Assembly (NCBI RefSeq): GCF_010091945.1
Contig: NZ_WVIE01000025.1
Location: forward strand, 1 to 64,000
Length of the DNA: 64,000 nt
Source of the DNA: Myxacorys almedinensis A
GTDB taxonomy: Bacteria; Cyanobacteriota; Cyanobacteriia; Leptolyngbyales; Leptolyngbyaceae
Direction: 5' to 3'
Every line of letters starts with the position of its first letter. Within the stretch, counting starts at the first letter, position 1. Below the pieces are notes generated by a model that was given only the letters and a program-made list of their open reading frames with translations, made no database searches and was not told the DNA's origin. Shown in pieces: positions 36,409 through 47,093 of the stretch. The position numbers were made by a program, and so were the translations under genes.

Positions 36409-37644
36409 TTACCTGTTTTCGATCTGAGCCGTCTGAGTAGGAAACGCCCCAGGCTGAACTGCTACAGTGGTTGCCCGTCCACCCCGGTTGACCTCGATCT
36501 GGAGGCTACTGCCAATCGAACTGCTTTCCACAATTTGCTGAACCTGGGCATCAGTCGTTACAGTTTGACCATTGATCTTCTGAATCACATCACCCGTCCG
36601 CAAACCTCCCCTGGCAGCAGGAGAATTGGGCAACGCTCGAAATACCACAACGCCGCGATCGGCTTGAACCTGAAACCCGATCTGGCGATCGCTGTTAATC
36701 TGCTGTTTCAAAGCAGGGGTCAGCGTTCTCATCTGGATTCCTAGATACGGATGATCAACCTTGCCTTTCGTGATTAGCTGTTGAGAAATTCTCTGAGCCG
36801 TATTGATCGGAATTGCAAAGCCCAACCCCTGGGCACCACCGATAATCGCTGTATTCATGCCAATCACTTCACCACGCTGGTTGAGCAACGGGCCACCAGA
36901 ATTCCCTGGATTGATGGCCGCATCGGTCTGAATAAAGCTGACACGCTTGTCGGCGACCCGAACTTCAGCACTTGAACGACCTGTGGCGCTGATGATTCCA
37001 GCCGTTACGGTGTTGTCAAGACCCAATGGGTTGCCAATGGCGATCGCCCATTCTCCGGGTTTTAGCGTTTCTGAATTGCCTAGCCTCACAGTAGGCAGAT
37101 TATTAGCCTGAACTCGAATCACCGCCACATCCGTGAGCGTATCTTGCCCAATCACCTTTCCGCTAAACTCCCGCCCGTCTTTGAGAACAACGTTGACCGT
37201 ATCGGCTCCATTGACAACATGAGCGTTGGTCAAAATTAGCCCATCTCTACTAATGATGAACCCCGATCCTGTCCCCCGTTCAACCCGCGACGAGGGCGCA
37301 TTGGGAACTTGCCCTCCAAAAAACTGACGGAAAAAGGGATCGTTGAAAATAGCGGGAACGCGAGATTGAACGGTTCGCGAAGAATCGATTCGCACTACCG
37401 ATGGACCGACCTGCTCGGCAGCCGCCGCAATAAAGTTGCCGTCTGCACCGGTGAGCAGGGTAGAGGTGCGACTTTGAGCGACCTGAGCATCTACAGACTG
37501 AGCGATCGCAGGTTGAGGTTGCAGCACCTCCGAAGACAGCAACCGATTTCCCCCAAGGGCGGCGCTCGCTCCTACCAACGGCAGCATCAAATAGATAGCA
37601 GACTGCTTCCAATTTTGTTTATTCTGAGCATTGCGATTTGGCAT
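36409..37644 (-). CDS. HtrA/DegP-type serine protease
   Basis: A 411-residue trypsin-like protease with one C-terminal PDZ domain, the cyanobacterial HhoA/HhoB/HtrA type that handles misfolded proteins in the periplasm or thylakoid lumen. Catalytic residues are visible: His in TNAHVVNGA, Asp in LTDVAVIRV and Ser in GNSGGPLL. The PDZ domain covers about residues 305-400 (AARGGLRTGDVIQKINGQ). An N-terminal hydrophobic signal (SAIYLMLPLVGASAALGG) leads to export. The chosen ATG has GGAG 12 bases upstream; the open frame reaches 28 codons further. Convergent with the caspase-like gene. Confidence 0.92.
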   Translation of the reverse strand: MPNRNAQNKQNWKQSAIYLMLPLVGASAALGGNRLLSSEVLQPQPAIAQSVDAQVAQSRTSTLLTGADGNFIAAAAEQVGPSVVRIDSSRTVQSRVPAIFNDPFFRQFFGGQVPNAPSSRVERGTGSGFIISRDGLILTNAHVVNGADTVNVVLKDGREFSGKVIGQDTLTDVAVIRVQANNLPTVRLGNSETLKPGEWAIAIGNPLGLDNTVTAGIISATGRSSAEVRVADKRVSFIQTDAAINPGNSGGPLLNQRGEVIGMNTAIIGGAQGLGFAIPINTAQRISQQLITKGKVDHPYLGIQMRTLTPALKQQINSDRQIGFQVQADRGVVVFRALPNSPAARGGLRTGDVIQKINGQTVTTDAQVQQIVESSSIGSSLQIEVNRGGRATTVAVQPGAFPTQTAQIENR

Positions 37645-38726
37645 CGGTCTATTATTCTCCTTGTTTATAACTCTGCACAACAAGCCAAGACTGTAAATTA
37701 ACGATCGACTCACTGCTTTCAGCACCAATCATCGGTAGACCCATCTGAGAAAAGATGCACAAACCATCCTGCACTATGAGATGGATATTCTTAGTTTAAG
37801 AAGGAAATAGGTCATTTGGGTTGCGATTCTAGGAATGTTGCTCTGTGAGATTTCACTGGCTAGGCATTAAATCTAACGTTCTGTGACGCAAAAATCGCTC
37901 AGTTTGCTCCCCAAAGTCAGAACATTATTCTGAGACTTTTAGGGTACCGGGTTGTCATTTCAAATTCATGTCTATCACACATACCTGACAACTGAGCTTG
38001 ATAAGGTGATGCTCACAGGTGAATGAATGGTAAGAGTGAGTTGATTGCACTCGGTGGTATTTGCTCTTTAGATTGGCTGATTGTAATGATGCCAATTTGG
38101 TGAGTAAACCCCGCCATACGCGATTGGCTCGCTCCTTTTTATGTCTGTAACTTTTGTAGGCATGGGTGGGGATAGCTCAAGCCCGTTTTGTGATGAAGTT
38201 GGTGCCCCGTGAAGTCTGAAAATCCGCTACAGTCTCCCAACCTTTAATTTAGGAAGCCAATCTGAGGATCTGCGTGCTGAAGCCAGAAAAGATAGTTGCT
38301 GTTCAATAATGCGACGTTCCCCTCAATAATGCGACGTTCCCCAAACCTCGTGCTTAAGAGAAGGCAGCCGTTCAGACCATTGCAACTGAGCGATCGCAGA
38401 GCATTTAATTAAGCGCTGATGCATCCTTAGCAACCTATTTCTAAACCAGCATCGTTGCTTCAGATCGGTTCAACACTTGCTAATAAGACTTTTATTACTC
38501 TGAGCCAATTAAAAGTTGGCTGATCTCAAATCATTCTTTATGGAGTACTCTATTCTAGGGGTTTACCAACTCTTTCTTATCAGCCTGAATGCGATTGAGA
38601 GAACCAAAGAAAATCTCAGTATAATAGGCAAGCAAACGATAAGATTCGGTGCGATCTTTTTTGTATAGCCAAACTAGCAAAGTCCAGTAAAATAGAGACA
38701 ATACCCATCAGTTCAGATGCAAGTTG
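37645..38726. other. Long non-coding spacer before cyAbrB
   Basis: About 1.08 kb without a plausible gene, divergent between the HtrA and cyAbrB genes. It contains the 20-bp tandem duplication at 38303-38342. Around 38158-38260 short frames read partly like coding sequence but carry stops. No known RNA gene was recognised. Confidence 0.4.
38303..38342. repeat. Tandem duplication, 20 bp x 2
   Basis: TCAATAATGCGACGTTCCCC is repeated exactly and without a gap, about 385 bases upstream of cyAbrB. Confidence 0.92.
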
Positions 38727-39122
38727 ATGACTAAAAAGAAGAAAATTGAGCCGCTTACGGGCGAACCCTTGCTCAAGAAAGTTAAGGAATTAGATGACCT
38801 CAATAAAGAGGAAAAAGCAAGAGAATGCGGCTACTACACCGTAACCAAAAATGGTGTAGAACGGGTCAATATGATGAAATTTCTCAATGCTTTAATTGAT
38901 GCAGAGGGAATTGAATTAGATGGTAAGCAAGGAACAAATGGGCGGGGTGGACGGAGCGCCAGCTACCGTATCAGTGTGCAGTCAAATGGTAATCTTTTGA
39001 TTGGTGCTGCCTACACGAAACAGATGGAACTTACGCCAGGAGATGAGTTTGAGATTTCTCTTGGTCGCAAACATATTCACCTGCGTCAAGTAGACCGTCA
39101 AGACGAAGAAGCAGTTGTGTAA
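38727..39122 (+). CDS. cyAbrB-type transcription regulator
   Basis: A 131-residue cyanobacterial AbrB-like regulator, close to cyAbrB1/CalA. Unlike Bacillus AbrB the DNA-binding SpoVT-AbrB domain is C-terminal (RISVQSNGNLLIGAAYTKQM, PGDEFEISLGRKHIHLRQV), preceded by the conserved GYYTVTKNGVERVNMMKFLN region. These regulators control carbon/nitrogen balance and redox genes, and cyAbrB1 is essential in Synechocystis. Start at ATG 38727 rather than the TTG just before it. A small membrane ORF follows after 21 bases. Confidence 0.93.
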   Translation: MTKKKKIEPLTGEPLLKKVKELDDLNKEEKARECGYYTVTKNGVERVNMMKFLNALIDAEGIELDGKQGTNGRGGRSASYRISVQSNGNLLIGAAYTKQMELTPGDEFEISLGRKHIHLRQVDRQDEEAVV

Positions 39123-39143
39123 GCTCAACGTGGTGAATGGTTT

Positions 39144-39254
39144 ATGGAAAATATAGATTGGGCAACAGCGATCCCTGTCGGTGCGGCGATCGCTATTTTT
39201 TTAGGCGGTTTTTTAATGATGTTTACCGGAATCTGGACGAGCCGAAACAGATAA
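39144..39254 (+). CDS. Predicted 36-residue single-helix membrane protein
   Basis: An open frame too short for usual gene callers: MENIDWATAIPVGAAIAIFL and then GGFLMMFTGIWTSRNR. One continuous hydrophobic stretch of about 22 residues has an acidic N-terminus and a positive C-terminus, a design like the small subunits of photosynthetic complexes. It does not match PsbN, PsbX, PetM, PetN or Psb30 as I know them. It is 21 bases after the cyAbrB stop on the same strand, so it may be cotranscribed. Shine-Dalgarno support is weak. Confidence 0.55.
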   Translation: MENIDWATAIPVGAAIAIFLGGFLMMFTGIWTSRNR

Positions 39255-39272
39255 CCGGAGGTTTGTTTGGGT

Positions 39273-41258
39273 TCAAGCCGAGGTCTCTAGCGACAAATGA
39301 GACGGGGTGATCGCGCTATTTATGGCAGTATTATTTATCGTTGTATTTATCGTCGCTTCGGCTGGCTGAGACGGAGGGAGAATCGTCAAATAAGGAATGA
39401 GCGATTCTCGCGTGAGCGCCAAGTTACAGGCAAGCGTGATGCCTTCTTGTTCTAGCAGCCCAATAATCTGATGGGTTTCGTCACTATCGATGACCGGAAG
39501 TTGATGTAAGCCGCGAGTGGTCATGCGATCGAGCGCGTCGATCAATGGCTCGTCTTTGTGAGCATATAAAATATCAGTCGTGCAGACTTCGTTGACCTTT
39601 TGGGTAAGGGGTGAGTAATTAACCCCATCCGAAGCATGAGCTTTTTCCCACCGTGCGATCGCACGATTGACATCCTGTAACGTAACGATGCCGACTAGCT
39701 GCTCGTCTTGATTGACCACCAAAGCGCTATGGCGTTGATATTGAATCAGAGCCAACCCGGCTTCGGGTAACGGCAAGTCAGCAGACAGTCGTAAGAAGTT
39801 TGGCTGCATCGCTTCTGCGACCGATAAGTTTTTGAGAAGCTCTTGATTTCGGTTGGCGAATCGAAGATCTAAAGGGTCAATATCTGGAGTTGATTCAAGC
39901 GGTTTGAGACTAGACTGCGGAGCTTGTTTGCGATTGAGCCATTCTGCTAGCCAAACGCTCAAGCCAACCGCCGCCATCAGCGGTAACACAATCCGGTAAT
40001 CGCGAGTCATTTCAAACAGCAGCAGAACAGCGGTTAATGGAGCATTAACGCTCGCCGCTAAGACGGCTGCCATTCCCACCATCGCATAGGCTGGAGATGC
40101 TGCGATGCTAGAAGCAAACATGGGAAAGACAAAGGGCAGGATTTTGCCGTAGGCTGTACCCAGCGACGCACCTAGAAACATGGCAGGGGCAAAGACGCCC
40201 CCCACCAACCCACTGCCCAAACTAATGCCCGTCACAACCAGTTTGACGATCAGCAATGTCACCAGCAGACCTACTGAAAATTCTGCATTTCGCAACATTG
40301 CCTCGATCGTGTCATACCCCACGCCCAACACCTGAGGCAGTTTTAGCGCCACTAGACCCACACAAAGCCCGCCCATCACCGGATGAATTTCTCGCGGAAT
40401 TTTGGTGAGCCACCCAAACCCGAAGAGTTGCCCTTGGAACGCGGTTTGAGTCCCTTTCAAGAATTGGGTATAGGCGATCGAGACGACGCAGGCAAACAAC
40501 CCTAGCCCCAAATACAGCGGCAACTCTAAAGGACTCCGAACCTCATATGCTGGCAAATCGAAGGCGGGTTGTCCGCCTAGCCCAATTTGCGTAATCAACG
40601 CGGCAACCACTGCCGCCAACACCACAACACTGGCGGCAGAGGTTTCAAAGGTGGTTCCCAAAACGACTTCTAGGGCAAAGAACACCCCAGCGATCGGGGC
40701 GTTGAACCCGGCTGACAAACCCGCCGCCGCGCCTGCTCCCAACAGCAAACGCTGTCGCTCTTGGGATACTTTGAGGAGTTGCCCTAAAAACATGCCGATG
40801 TGAGCGCCAATTTCTACGCTGGGTCCTTCCGGGCCGAGGGAGGCACCAGAGCCAAGCGACACAGACGCCGCGATCGCTTTTCCCACTGATTTGATCGGCG
40901 ACAATTCTTTCCCTGACTGCACCGCCGTCATTAGCCCTGAAATGCCCGTGCCAAAATCTTTCAAACCCCACCGCATCAAGCCGACGAGGATGCCGCCCAG
41001 CATCGGCACGCAGGCTAACGACCAGGCACCCCAATGGTTGATCTGCCCCATCAAGTCTTCTAGCATCCAGCGATGGATGACCTCAATTAAATACCGAAAG
41101 GCAACGACGCCTAAGCCTGCACCGCCACCGATCAGCACCGCTAGCATCAGCACGATGGTCTCAGGGGGGGGATGTAGACGGCTCAGCAGAGGGGTTGGGG
41201 TAGACTCAGGCGAAACTTGGTGATCAGAAAGCAGAACGTGCGGAGGGGCAGACGACAT
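39273..41258 (-). CDS. ClC-family chloride channel/antiporter with CBS domains
   Basis: A 661-residue ClC protein. The selectivity segments are present: GSGASLGPEGPSVEIG (GxEGP with the gating Glu), the GFNAPIAGVFFALE segment and GSGLVGGVFAPAMFLGA. The cytoplasmic part has a CBS pair (about residues 490-610). ClC proteins move chloride or fluoride; whether this is a channel or a proton-coupled exchanger cannot be told. The C-terminus is low complexity (ATINTTINNTAINSAI). It is convergent with the cyAbrB/small-ORF unit, 18 bases from the small ORF. Confidence 0.92.
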   Translation of the reverse strand: MSSAPPHVLLSDHQVSPESTPTPLLSRLHPPPETIVLMLAVLIGGGAGLGVVAFRYLIEVIHRWMLEDLMGQINHWGAWSLACVPMLGGILVGLMRWGLKDFGTGISGLMTAVQSGKELSPIKSVGKAIAASVSLGSGASLGPEGPSVEIGAHIGMFLGQLLKVSQERQRLLLGAGAAAGLSAGFNAPIAGVFFALEVVLGTTFETSAASVVVLAAVVAALITQIGLGGQPAFDLPAYEVRSPLELPLYLGLGLFACVVSIAYTQFLKGTQTAFQGQLFGFGWLTKIPREIHPVMGGLCVGLVALKLPQVLGVGYDTIEAMLRNAEFSVGLLVTLLIVKLVVTGISLGSGLVGGVFAPAMFLGASLGTAYGKILPFVFPMFASSIAASPAYAMVGMAAVLAASVNAPLTAVLLLFEMTRDYRIVLPLMAAVGLSVWLAEWLNRKQAPQSSLKPLESTPDIDPLDLRFANRNQELLKNLSVAEAMQPNFLRLSADLPLPEAGLALIQYQRHSALVVNQDEQLVGIVTLQDVNRAIARWEKAHASDGVNYSPLTQKVNEVCTTDILYAHKDEPLIDALDRMTTRGLHQLPVIDSDETHQIIGLLEQEGITLACNLALTRESLIPYLTILPPSQPAEATINTTINNTAINSAITPSHLSLETSA

Positions 41259-41690
41259 TTCTTGAATGCGAAAATTTTAATAAAGTTAAATTTTGTTTCT
41301 GTCTCTCATTGTGAGGGATTTTTAACTCCTATGCCAAGAAACATTCTGATTGCTAGGGCATCTTTTCATGCAATGACATCGGGTTTCTATGCTCTCTTAA
41401 CAAAAAAGTATGGGGAACTTAATTAGCAGCTTCTGTTCAATGATACAGAACGTTACATCCAGCAAAAAAATTAGAACTTTTTGAATATTAAAGCGTTTAA
41501 AGCTACGCCAAAAATCTGAAGAAGATCTGAGCAAACTTGGGTAGACTGGTCACATAGGCTATGTTTCCTTCGAGCAAATCGGATACCTTTGATATTCAAT
41601 AGCGGAACAAGATTTCTTGCGATCGCACTGTAACTCTGCTCAATTCAATCAAATAAGCTCTTTATAAATTCCTTCCCCCTTCCCTGCGCG
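41259..41690. other. Divergent spacer, ClC to zinc-ribbon gene
   Basis: 432 bases without a gene; AT-rich, presumably containing both divergent promoters. I see no repeat or RNA. Confidence 0.4.
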
Positions 41691-42083
41691 ATGAGTGTCT
41701 ATAGCTTTGACCACTATTCAATTCCTTGCCCAATTTGCGATCGCACAAGCGATGTCCGCTCGGTCAGACTGATGAAAGGATTGTTGACCTGCCCGCACTG
41801 TCGATCTCGCTTTGTGGTTAGCGTCAGTGGGCACTATGTGCGCGACCCATTTGCGAGGAAGCGACTAGTTACCAACGAGAGAAAACTGCGTCGTCAAAGC
41901 CGACCTTTAGCCAGAATTTTGAGAGATTCAGGGGTGGCTCGGCATTCTCGATTTATCGGGATTTTGGGCAGTCTGCTGATTCTTGGGTTCACCATGTCGT
42001 TTTTGAGCGGTGCAGGCGGGCAAACCCGCTTCATTCAGGGGTGGATTGAGCAAATTGTTAGGGTCAGCGAGGCTCCAGAATAG
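41691..42083 (+). CDS. Zinc-ribbon membrane protein, function unknown
   Basis: A 130-residue protein with an N-terminal zinc ribbon (CPIC and CPHC, about residues 13-16 and 34-37), a very basic middle (ARKRLVTNERKLRRQSRPLAR) and one C-terminal hydrophobic segment (FIGILGSLLILGFTMSFLSG). The topology implies that the zinc ribbon is cytoplasmic. I do not recognise a named family. The stop codon is just outside a possible inverted-repeat element. Confidence 0.68.
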   Translation: MSVYSFDHYSIPCPICDRTSDVRSVRLMKGLLTCPHCRSRFVVSVSGHYVRDPFARKRLVTNERKLRRQSRPLARILRDSGVARHSRFIGILGSLLILGFTMSFLSGAGGQTRFIQGWIEQIVRVSEAPE

Positions 42084-42700
42084 GACACAGGGGTAATGTC
42101 GCTGTTGTAGCGCTCTGCGAAGCTCGCCTTCGGAGGCAAATTGCCACGATTAACCCTGCGATCGCAAAAAATCGCAAAAATAGGAGTTCTACGGTTACCA
42201 AAAGGTGACTCCATCCACTCCAAGATTTTGCAACCACAGGATGTAGAAGAAGATTTTCTGGTGGTGCTGACTTACCCCTGTGCTAAACCGGATCTACTGA
42301 CTAACCGTTGAGTCAAAAAGATGATGAAGAAATTGTAATAAATTTGCAACCGATTACTCGCGAATTTGTGTACAAAAATAAACAAATATCTCAGGTTTTT
42401 TATCAAATTGTGTCAGATATCTGCCGAAATGCTCATTGGGTAGGCGTTTTCTGGTAAAAACACATTTATATCTAACGTCACGTCACGCATCGTAGACTAT
42501 GGGAAAATGCTTAATAAAACTTGATTAAGTGCTTTTCAGACCGCGATGCCTACCCCGCCATTTCTAAAGGAGCCACCGTACAAGCTTCCTTAGAATGCGT
42601 CCTTGGTTTGCATTTTTAAACTGTGCTGCCACTGGGCAATCGTCGCTTAAATGCGAGTAAATTGTTGAGAAGAGAACACGCCTCAAAGGAGTCTGACCGC
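42084..42700. other. chlH upstream region
   Basis: 617 bases without a supported gene. The left third is a possible non-autonomous element (42085-42284). The rest is AT-rich and would hold the chlH promoter; AAAGGAGT before 42701 is its ribosome-binding site. Confidence 0.4.
42085..42284. repeat. Possible inverted-repeat element
   Basis: ACACAGGGGTAATGTC at 42085-42100 is matched in reverse by GACTTACCCCTGTGCT at 42269-42284, enclosing 168 bases with no gene. A single copy was seen in this window, so mobility is a guess. Confidence 0.35.
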
Positions 42701-45700
42701 ATGTTCACCCACGTCAAGCCCACCATAAGACACATTGCACCCGACAACTTAGGGGCACGATCCTTACTCAAGGTGGTCTATGTCGTGCTAGAGCCACAGT
42801 ACCAAAGCGCGCTATCTGCCGCTGTGCGATCGATCAACGCTAAGCATCCTCACATTGCGGTTGAAATTAGTGGATACCTGATCGAAGAACTTCGAGACCC
42901 TACAAACTACGAAGACTTCCAGCGCGACGTGGCTAAAGCAAACATTTTTATCGCCTCGCTGATCTTTTTAGAAGACTTAGCAGAAAAATTAGTGGCGGCA
43001 GTGGAGCCTCATCGCGACCACTTAGATGTGGCAGTGGTGTTTCCGTCAATGCCGCAGGTGATGCGCCTCAACAAAATGGGCAGCTTTTCGATGGCTCAGT
43101 TGGGTCAGTCGAAGAGCGCGATCGCGCAGTTTATGAAGAAGCGCAAAGAGCAGTCGGGGTCAAGTTTCCAAGATGCCATGCTCAAGCTGCTCAACACGCT
43201 GCCCAAGGTGCTGAAGTATCTGCCAATGGACAAGGCGCAGGATGCTCGGAACTTTATGCTGAGCTTCCAATATTGGCTCGGCGGCAATGCTGAAAACCTA
43301 GAGAACTTTCTGCTGATGCTGGCAGACAAATATGTTTACAAAGGCTCGGTTGAGGCAGGAGCGACCTACCAAGAGCCAGTGACCTACCCCGATTTGGGCA
43401 TCTGGCATCCCCTCGCGCCTACCATGTTTGAAGACCTCAAAGAATATCTCAACTGGTTTAACTCTAGAAAAGATATTACTTCAGATCTCAAAGATCCTCT
43501 CGCGCCCACGGTTGGGCTAGTGCTGCAACGCACTCACCTGGTTACGGGGGATGACGCCCACTATGTGGCGATGGTGCAGGAATTTGAAGCGATGGGGGCA
43601 CGGGTCATTCCGGTGTTTGCAGGCGGCTTAGATTTCTCTAAACCTGTCGAGGCGTTTTTCTATGACCCGCTGAGCGCAGCGCGCAACGTTGAGGGAACCG
43701 CGCCTGACACCGCGATCGTAGATGTCGTCGTTTCACTAACTGGGTTTGCTTTGGTTGGAGGCCCAGCCCGGCAAGATCACCCGAAAGCGATCGAGTCACT
43801 CAAGCGTCTAAATCGCCCCTATATGGTGGCACTGCCCCTGGTATTTCAAACCACAGAGGAATGGCAAGATAGCGAGTTGGGGTTGCACCCGATTCAAGTA
43901 GCGCTCCAGATTGCGCTGCCAGAGTTGGACGGGGCGATCGAGCCGATCATCGTATCTGGACGCGATGGCATGACGGGCAAAGCGATCGCCCTCCAAGATC
44001 GAGTCGAAGCGATCGCCCAACGCGCCTTAAAGTGGGCAAACCTCCGCCACAAGCCCAAACTCCATAAGCGAGTAGCCATCACGGTATTCAGCTTTCCGCC
44101 AGACAAAGGCAACGTCGGAACTGCCGCCTATCTCGATGTGTTTGGCTCTATCTATAAAGTGATGGAAGGACTCAAGCAAAACGGCTACGACGTGGAAGAT
44201 CTGCCAGAAACCGCCGAAGCGCTGATGCTGGAAGTGCTCCACGATGCCCGCGCTCAATACAACAGCCCCGAACTCAACATTGCCTACCGCATGTCAGTTC
44301 CAGAATATGAAGAACTGACGCCGTATCACGAAAGGTTGATTCCGTCTTGGGGCACGGCTCCAGGGCATCTTAACACCGATGGACAAAACCTGTTGGTCTA
44401 CGGCAAGGCGTTCGGCAATGTCTTTATCGGCGTGCAGCCCACGTTTGGGTATGAAGGCGATCCGATGCGGCTGCTGTTTTCGCGCTCTGCCAGCCCTCAC
44501 CATGGGTTCGCGGCTTACTATACCTATCTTGAAAAGGTTTGGAAAGCCGATGCCGTGCTGCATTTTGGCACCCACGGTTCGCTAGAATTTATGCCCGGTA
44601 AGCAAATCGGCATGTCGGAGGACTGTTTTCCCGATAGCTTGATCGGCACGATTCCCAACCTGTATTACTACGCGGCGAACAATCCGTCAGAAGCCACGAT
44701 CGCCAAGCGTCGCTCTTATGCAGAAACGATCAGCTACCTGACTCCTCCTGCTGAAAATGCCGGACTTTACAAAGGCTTGAAAGAGCTTAGCGACCTAGTT
44801 GGCTCGTATCAAACGCTCAAAGATTCGGGTCGTGGGGTGCAAATCGTAGACACGATTATGGACAAGGCGCGGATCTGCAATCTCGACAAAGATATTGAGC
44901 TTCCAGAAGAGTCTAAAGATCTAACGTCTGAAGCGCGAGATACGATCGTGGGTAAGGTTTACATCAAGCTGATGGAGATCGAATCGCGGTTGTTGCCCTG
45001 TGGGCTGCATGTGATTGGCAAACCACCCACGGCAGAAGAAGCGATCGCAACCTTGGTGAATATTGCGAGCCTCGATCGCCCTGAAGAGAACATGGTCAGT
45101 TTGCCCCGCATCATTGCCAACAGCCTGGGTCGCGATATTGACGAAATCTTCCAAAACAGCGATTTAGGCATTCTCAATGACGTTCAACTCCTCAATGACA
45201 TCAACCAAGCAACTCGCGCTGCCGTGGGTGTCATGGTGAAGTCTCAAGTAGATGAAGAAGGTCGGGTGTCGAAAATGTCGATGCTGACGAGTCTGTTTAG
45301 CTTTAGCGGCAAAAAAGCCCCTTGGGTTGAATCTCTCCACGAGTCGGGCTTCAAGACTGTTGATGAGGAACTCCTCAAGCCATTGATCGAATTTTTGCAA
45401 TTTTGCCTCAAGCAAGTGGTTGCCGATAACGAACTTGGGGCACTGCTGATGGCGCTCGATGGGCAATACACTATTCCCGGCCCTGGCGGCGATCCAATTC
45501 GCAACCCAGATGTCTTGCCCACCGGAAAAAATATTCATGCGCTTGATCCGCAATCGATTCCGACGGCGGCAGCAGTGAAATCTGCCAAAATCGTCGTCGA
45601 TCGCTTGATTGCTCGTCAGTGTGCAGAAAATGGTGGCGCGTATCCAGAAACGATCGCCTGCGTGCTTTGGGGAACCGACAACATCAAAACCTACGGCGAG

Positions 45701-46711
45701 TCGATCGCCCAAATTTTCTGGATGATCGGGGTGCGACCCGTGCCAGATTCTTTAGGACGGATGAATAAGCTGGAATTGGTCACCCTAGAAGAGTTGGCTC
45801 GTCCTCGGATTGACGTTGTGGTGAACTGTTCCGGAGTGTTCCGCGACTTGTTTATCAACCAAATGGCACTGCTTGATCGGGCGGTGAAAATGGCTGCCGA
45901 GGCAGACGAGCCGTTGGAGATGAACTTTGTTCGCAAACATGCGCTCAAGCAAGCTGATGAACTGGGAATTAACCTGCGCCAAGCGGCAACCCGCGTCTTT
46001 TCCAACGCTTCTGGGTCTTATTCGTCAAACGTTAATTTGGCAGTAGAAAACGGCACATGGGATAACGAAGAAGAACTGCAAAACATGTACCTTTCCCGCA
46101 AAGGGTTTGCGTTCTCGTCTGACAACCCCGGCATGATGGAGCAAAACGAGAAAATCTTCCGCGAAACCTTGAAGACCGCAGATGTCACCTTCCAAAACTT
46201 GGATTCGTCTGAAATCTCGCTTACCGATGTTTCGCACTACTACGATTCTGACCCAACAAAGATTGTGGCAAGTTTGCGCGATGATGGCAAAGCACCGACC
46301 TCCTTTATGGCAGACACGACAACGGCAAACGCTCAGATTCGCACCTTGTCTGAAACAGTTCGGCTCGATGCGCGCACAAAGCTCCTCAATCCTAAGTGGT
46401 ATGAGGGCATGTTGTCTCACGGCTATGAAGGCGTTCGGGAACTCTCGAAGCGACTGGTCAACACGATGGGTTGGTCAGCCACAGCAGGCGCGGTAGACAA
46501 TTGGATCTATGAAGACGCGAATGAAACCTTTGTCAAAGATGAGGAGATGCAAAAGCGGCTGCTCGATCTCAATCCGAGTTCGTTTCGGAAAATGGTGACG
46601 ACGCTGCTTGAAGCGAATGGTCGCGGCTACTGGGAAACGAGTGAAGAAAATCTTGATAAGCTGCGTGAGTTGTATCAAGAAGTGGAAGATCGAATTGAGG
46701 GAGTAGAGTAA
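42701..46711 (+). CDS. chlH: Magnesium chelatase subunit H
   Basis: The 1336-residue porphyrin-binding subunit of magnesium chelatase, which with ChlI and ChlD inserts Mg into protoporphyrin IX, the commitment step to chlorophyll. It starts [16 protein letters not shown] and has the conserved chelatase/CobN features, such as [19 protein letters not shown] with its His residues and the late [12 protein letters not shown] region. The length matches cyanobacterial ChlH. I chose ATG 42701 with AAGGAG upstream; the 26 codons before it belong to the leader. Regulation probably lies in the long 5' region. Confidence 0.97.
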   Translation: MFTHVKPTIRHIAPDNLGARSLLKVVYVVLEPQYQSALSAAVRSINAKHPHIAVEISGYLIEELRDPTNYEDFQRDVAKANIFIASLIFLEDLAEKLVAAVEPHRDHLDVAVVFPSMPQVMRLNKMGSFSMAQLGQSKSAIAQFMKKRKEQSGSSFQDAMLKLLNTLPKVLKYLPMDKAQDARNFMLSFQYWLGGNAENLENFLLMLADKYVYKGSVEAGATYQEPVTYPDLGIWHPLAPTMFEDLKEYLNWFNSRKDITSDLKDPLAPTVGLVLQRTHLVTGDDAHYVAMVQEFEAMGARVIPVFAGGLDFSKPVEAFFYDPLSAARNVEGTAPDTAIVDVVVSLTGFALVGGPARQDHPKAIESLKRLNRPYMVALPLVFQTTEEWQDSELGLHPIQVALQIALPELDGAIEPIIVSGRDGMTGKAIALQDRVEAIAQRALKWANLRHKPKLHKRVAITVFSFPPDKGNVGTAAYLDVFGSIYKVMEGLKQNGYDVEDLPETAEALMLEVLHDARAQYNSPELNIAYRMSVPEYEELTPYHERLIPSWGTAPGHLNTDGQNLLVYGKAFGNVFIGVQPTFGYEGDPMRLLFSRSASPHHGFAAYYTYLEKVWKADAVLHFGTHGSLEFMPGKQIGMSEDCFPDSLIGTIPNLYYYAANNPSEATIAKRRSYAETISYLTPPAENAGLYKGLKELSDLVGSYQTLKDSGRGVQIVDTIMDKARICNLDKDIELPEESKDLTSEARDTIVGKVYIKLMEIESRLLPCGLHVIGKPPTAEEAIATLVNIASLDRPEENMVSLPRIIANSLGRDIDEIFQNSDLGILNDVQLLNDINQATRAAVGVMVKSQVDEEGRVSKMSMLTSLFSFSGKKAPWVESLHESGFKTVDEELLKPLIEFLQFCLKQVVADNELGALLMALDGQYTIPGPGGDPIRNPDVLPTGKNIHALDPQSIPTAAAVKSAKIVVDRLIARQCAENGGAYPETIACVLWGTDNIKTYGESIAQIFWMIGVRPVPDSLGRMNKLELVTLEELARPRIDVVVNCSGVFRDLFINQMALLDRAVKMAAEADEPLEMNFVRKHALKQADELGINLRQAATRVFSNASGSYSSNVNLAVENGTWDNEEELQNMYLSRKGFAFSSDNPGMMEQNEKIFRETLKTADVTFQNLDSSEISLTDVSHYYDSDPTKIVASLRDDGKAPTSFMADTTTANAQIRTLSETVRLDARTKLLNPKWYEGMLSHGYEGVRELSKRLVNTMGWSATAGAVDNWIYEDANETFVKDEEMQKRLLDLNPSSFRKMVTTLLEANGRGYWETSEENLDKLRELYQEVEDRIEGVE

Positions 46712-47093
46712 GCCTACATTCGCCAAATGTAAATTCAAGTAAATTCGATCTCAGGGGCAAGGCAGATAGCGGACAGTACGAAAGTTCAGCATCTGTGTTT
46801 GCCCCATTTTTGGTGTAGAAAAATTTTTGTGCGATCGCGTTCTATCTCTATAAGCTCTATCTCTATAAATAGTTGCGATCGCTCCGCAATACCCAGGCAG
46901 ATTTTCCTTGATCCCCTAGCCTGGAGGCAGTCTTGTAGCCGAGCCAACAAACTAAAGCACCAGAGGACTACACTTTTTCGCAGTTGGCACTCTATGACCG
47001 GCGGTAAAACCTTAAGACTTCCTCAAATCAAGCCTCCTCAGCCGATTCGCTCACTACCATTCGAGGGAGAACCCCTTGATGTAGGAAGTTGTC
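46712..47093. other. chlH-cydA spacer
   Basis: 382 bases. It contains a 12-bp tandem duplication (46842-46868) flanked by HIP1-type sites on both sides, otherwise nothing identifiable. Confidence 0.4.
46842..46868. repeat. Tandem duplication, 12 bp x 2
   Basis: CTATCTCTATAA recurs with a 15-bp period between chlH and cydA. Confidence 0.85.

Noticed and set aside
38158-38260. Partly coding-like frames (short stretch ending MKLVPREV), possibly the tail of a transposase
   Set aside because: Stops in all frames and no motif that I can name; left as part of the spacer.
41217-41426. 69-codon frame at the ClC start
   Set aside because: Mostly antisense to the ClC gene start; no conserved features.
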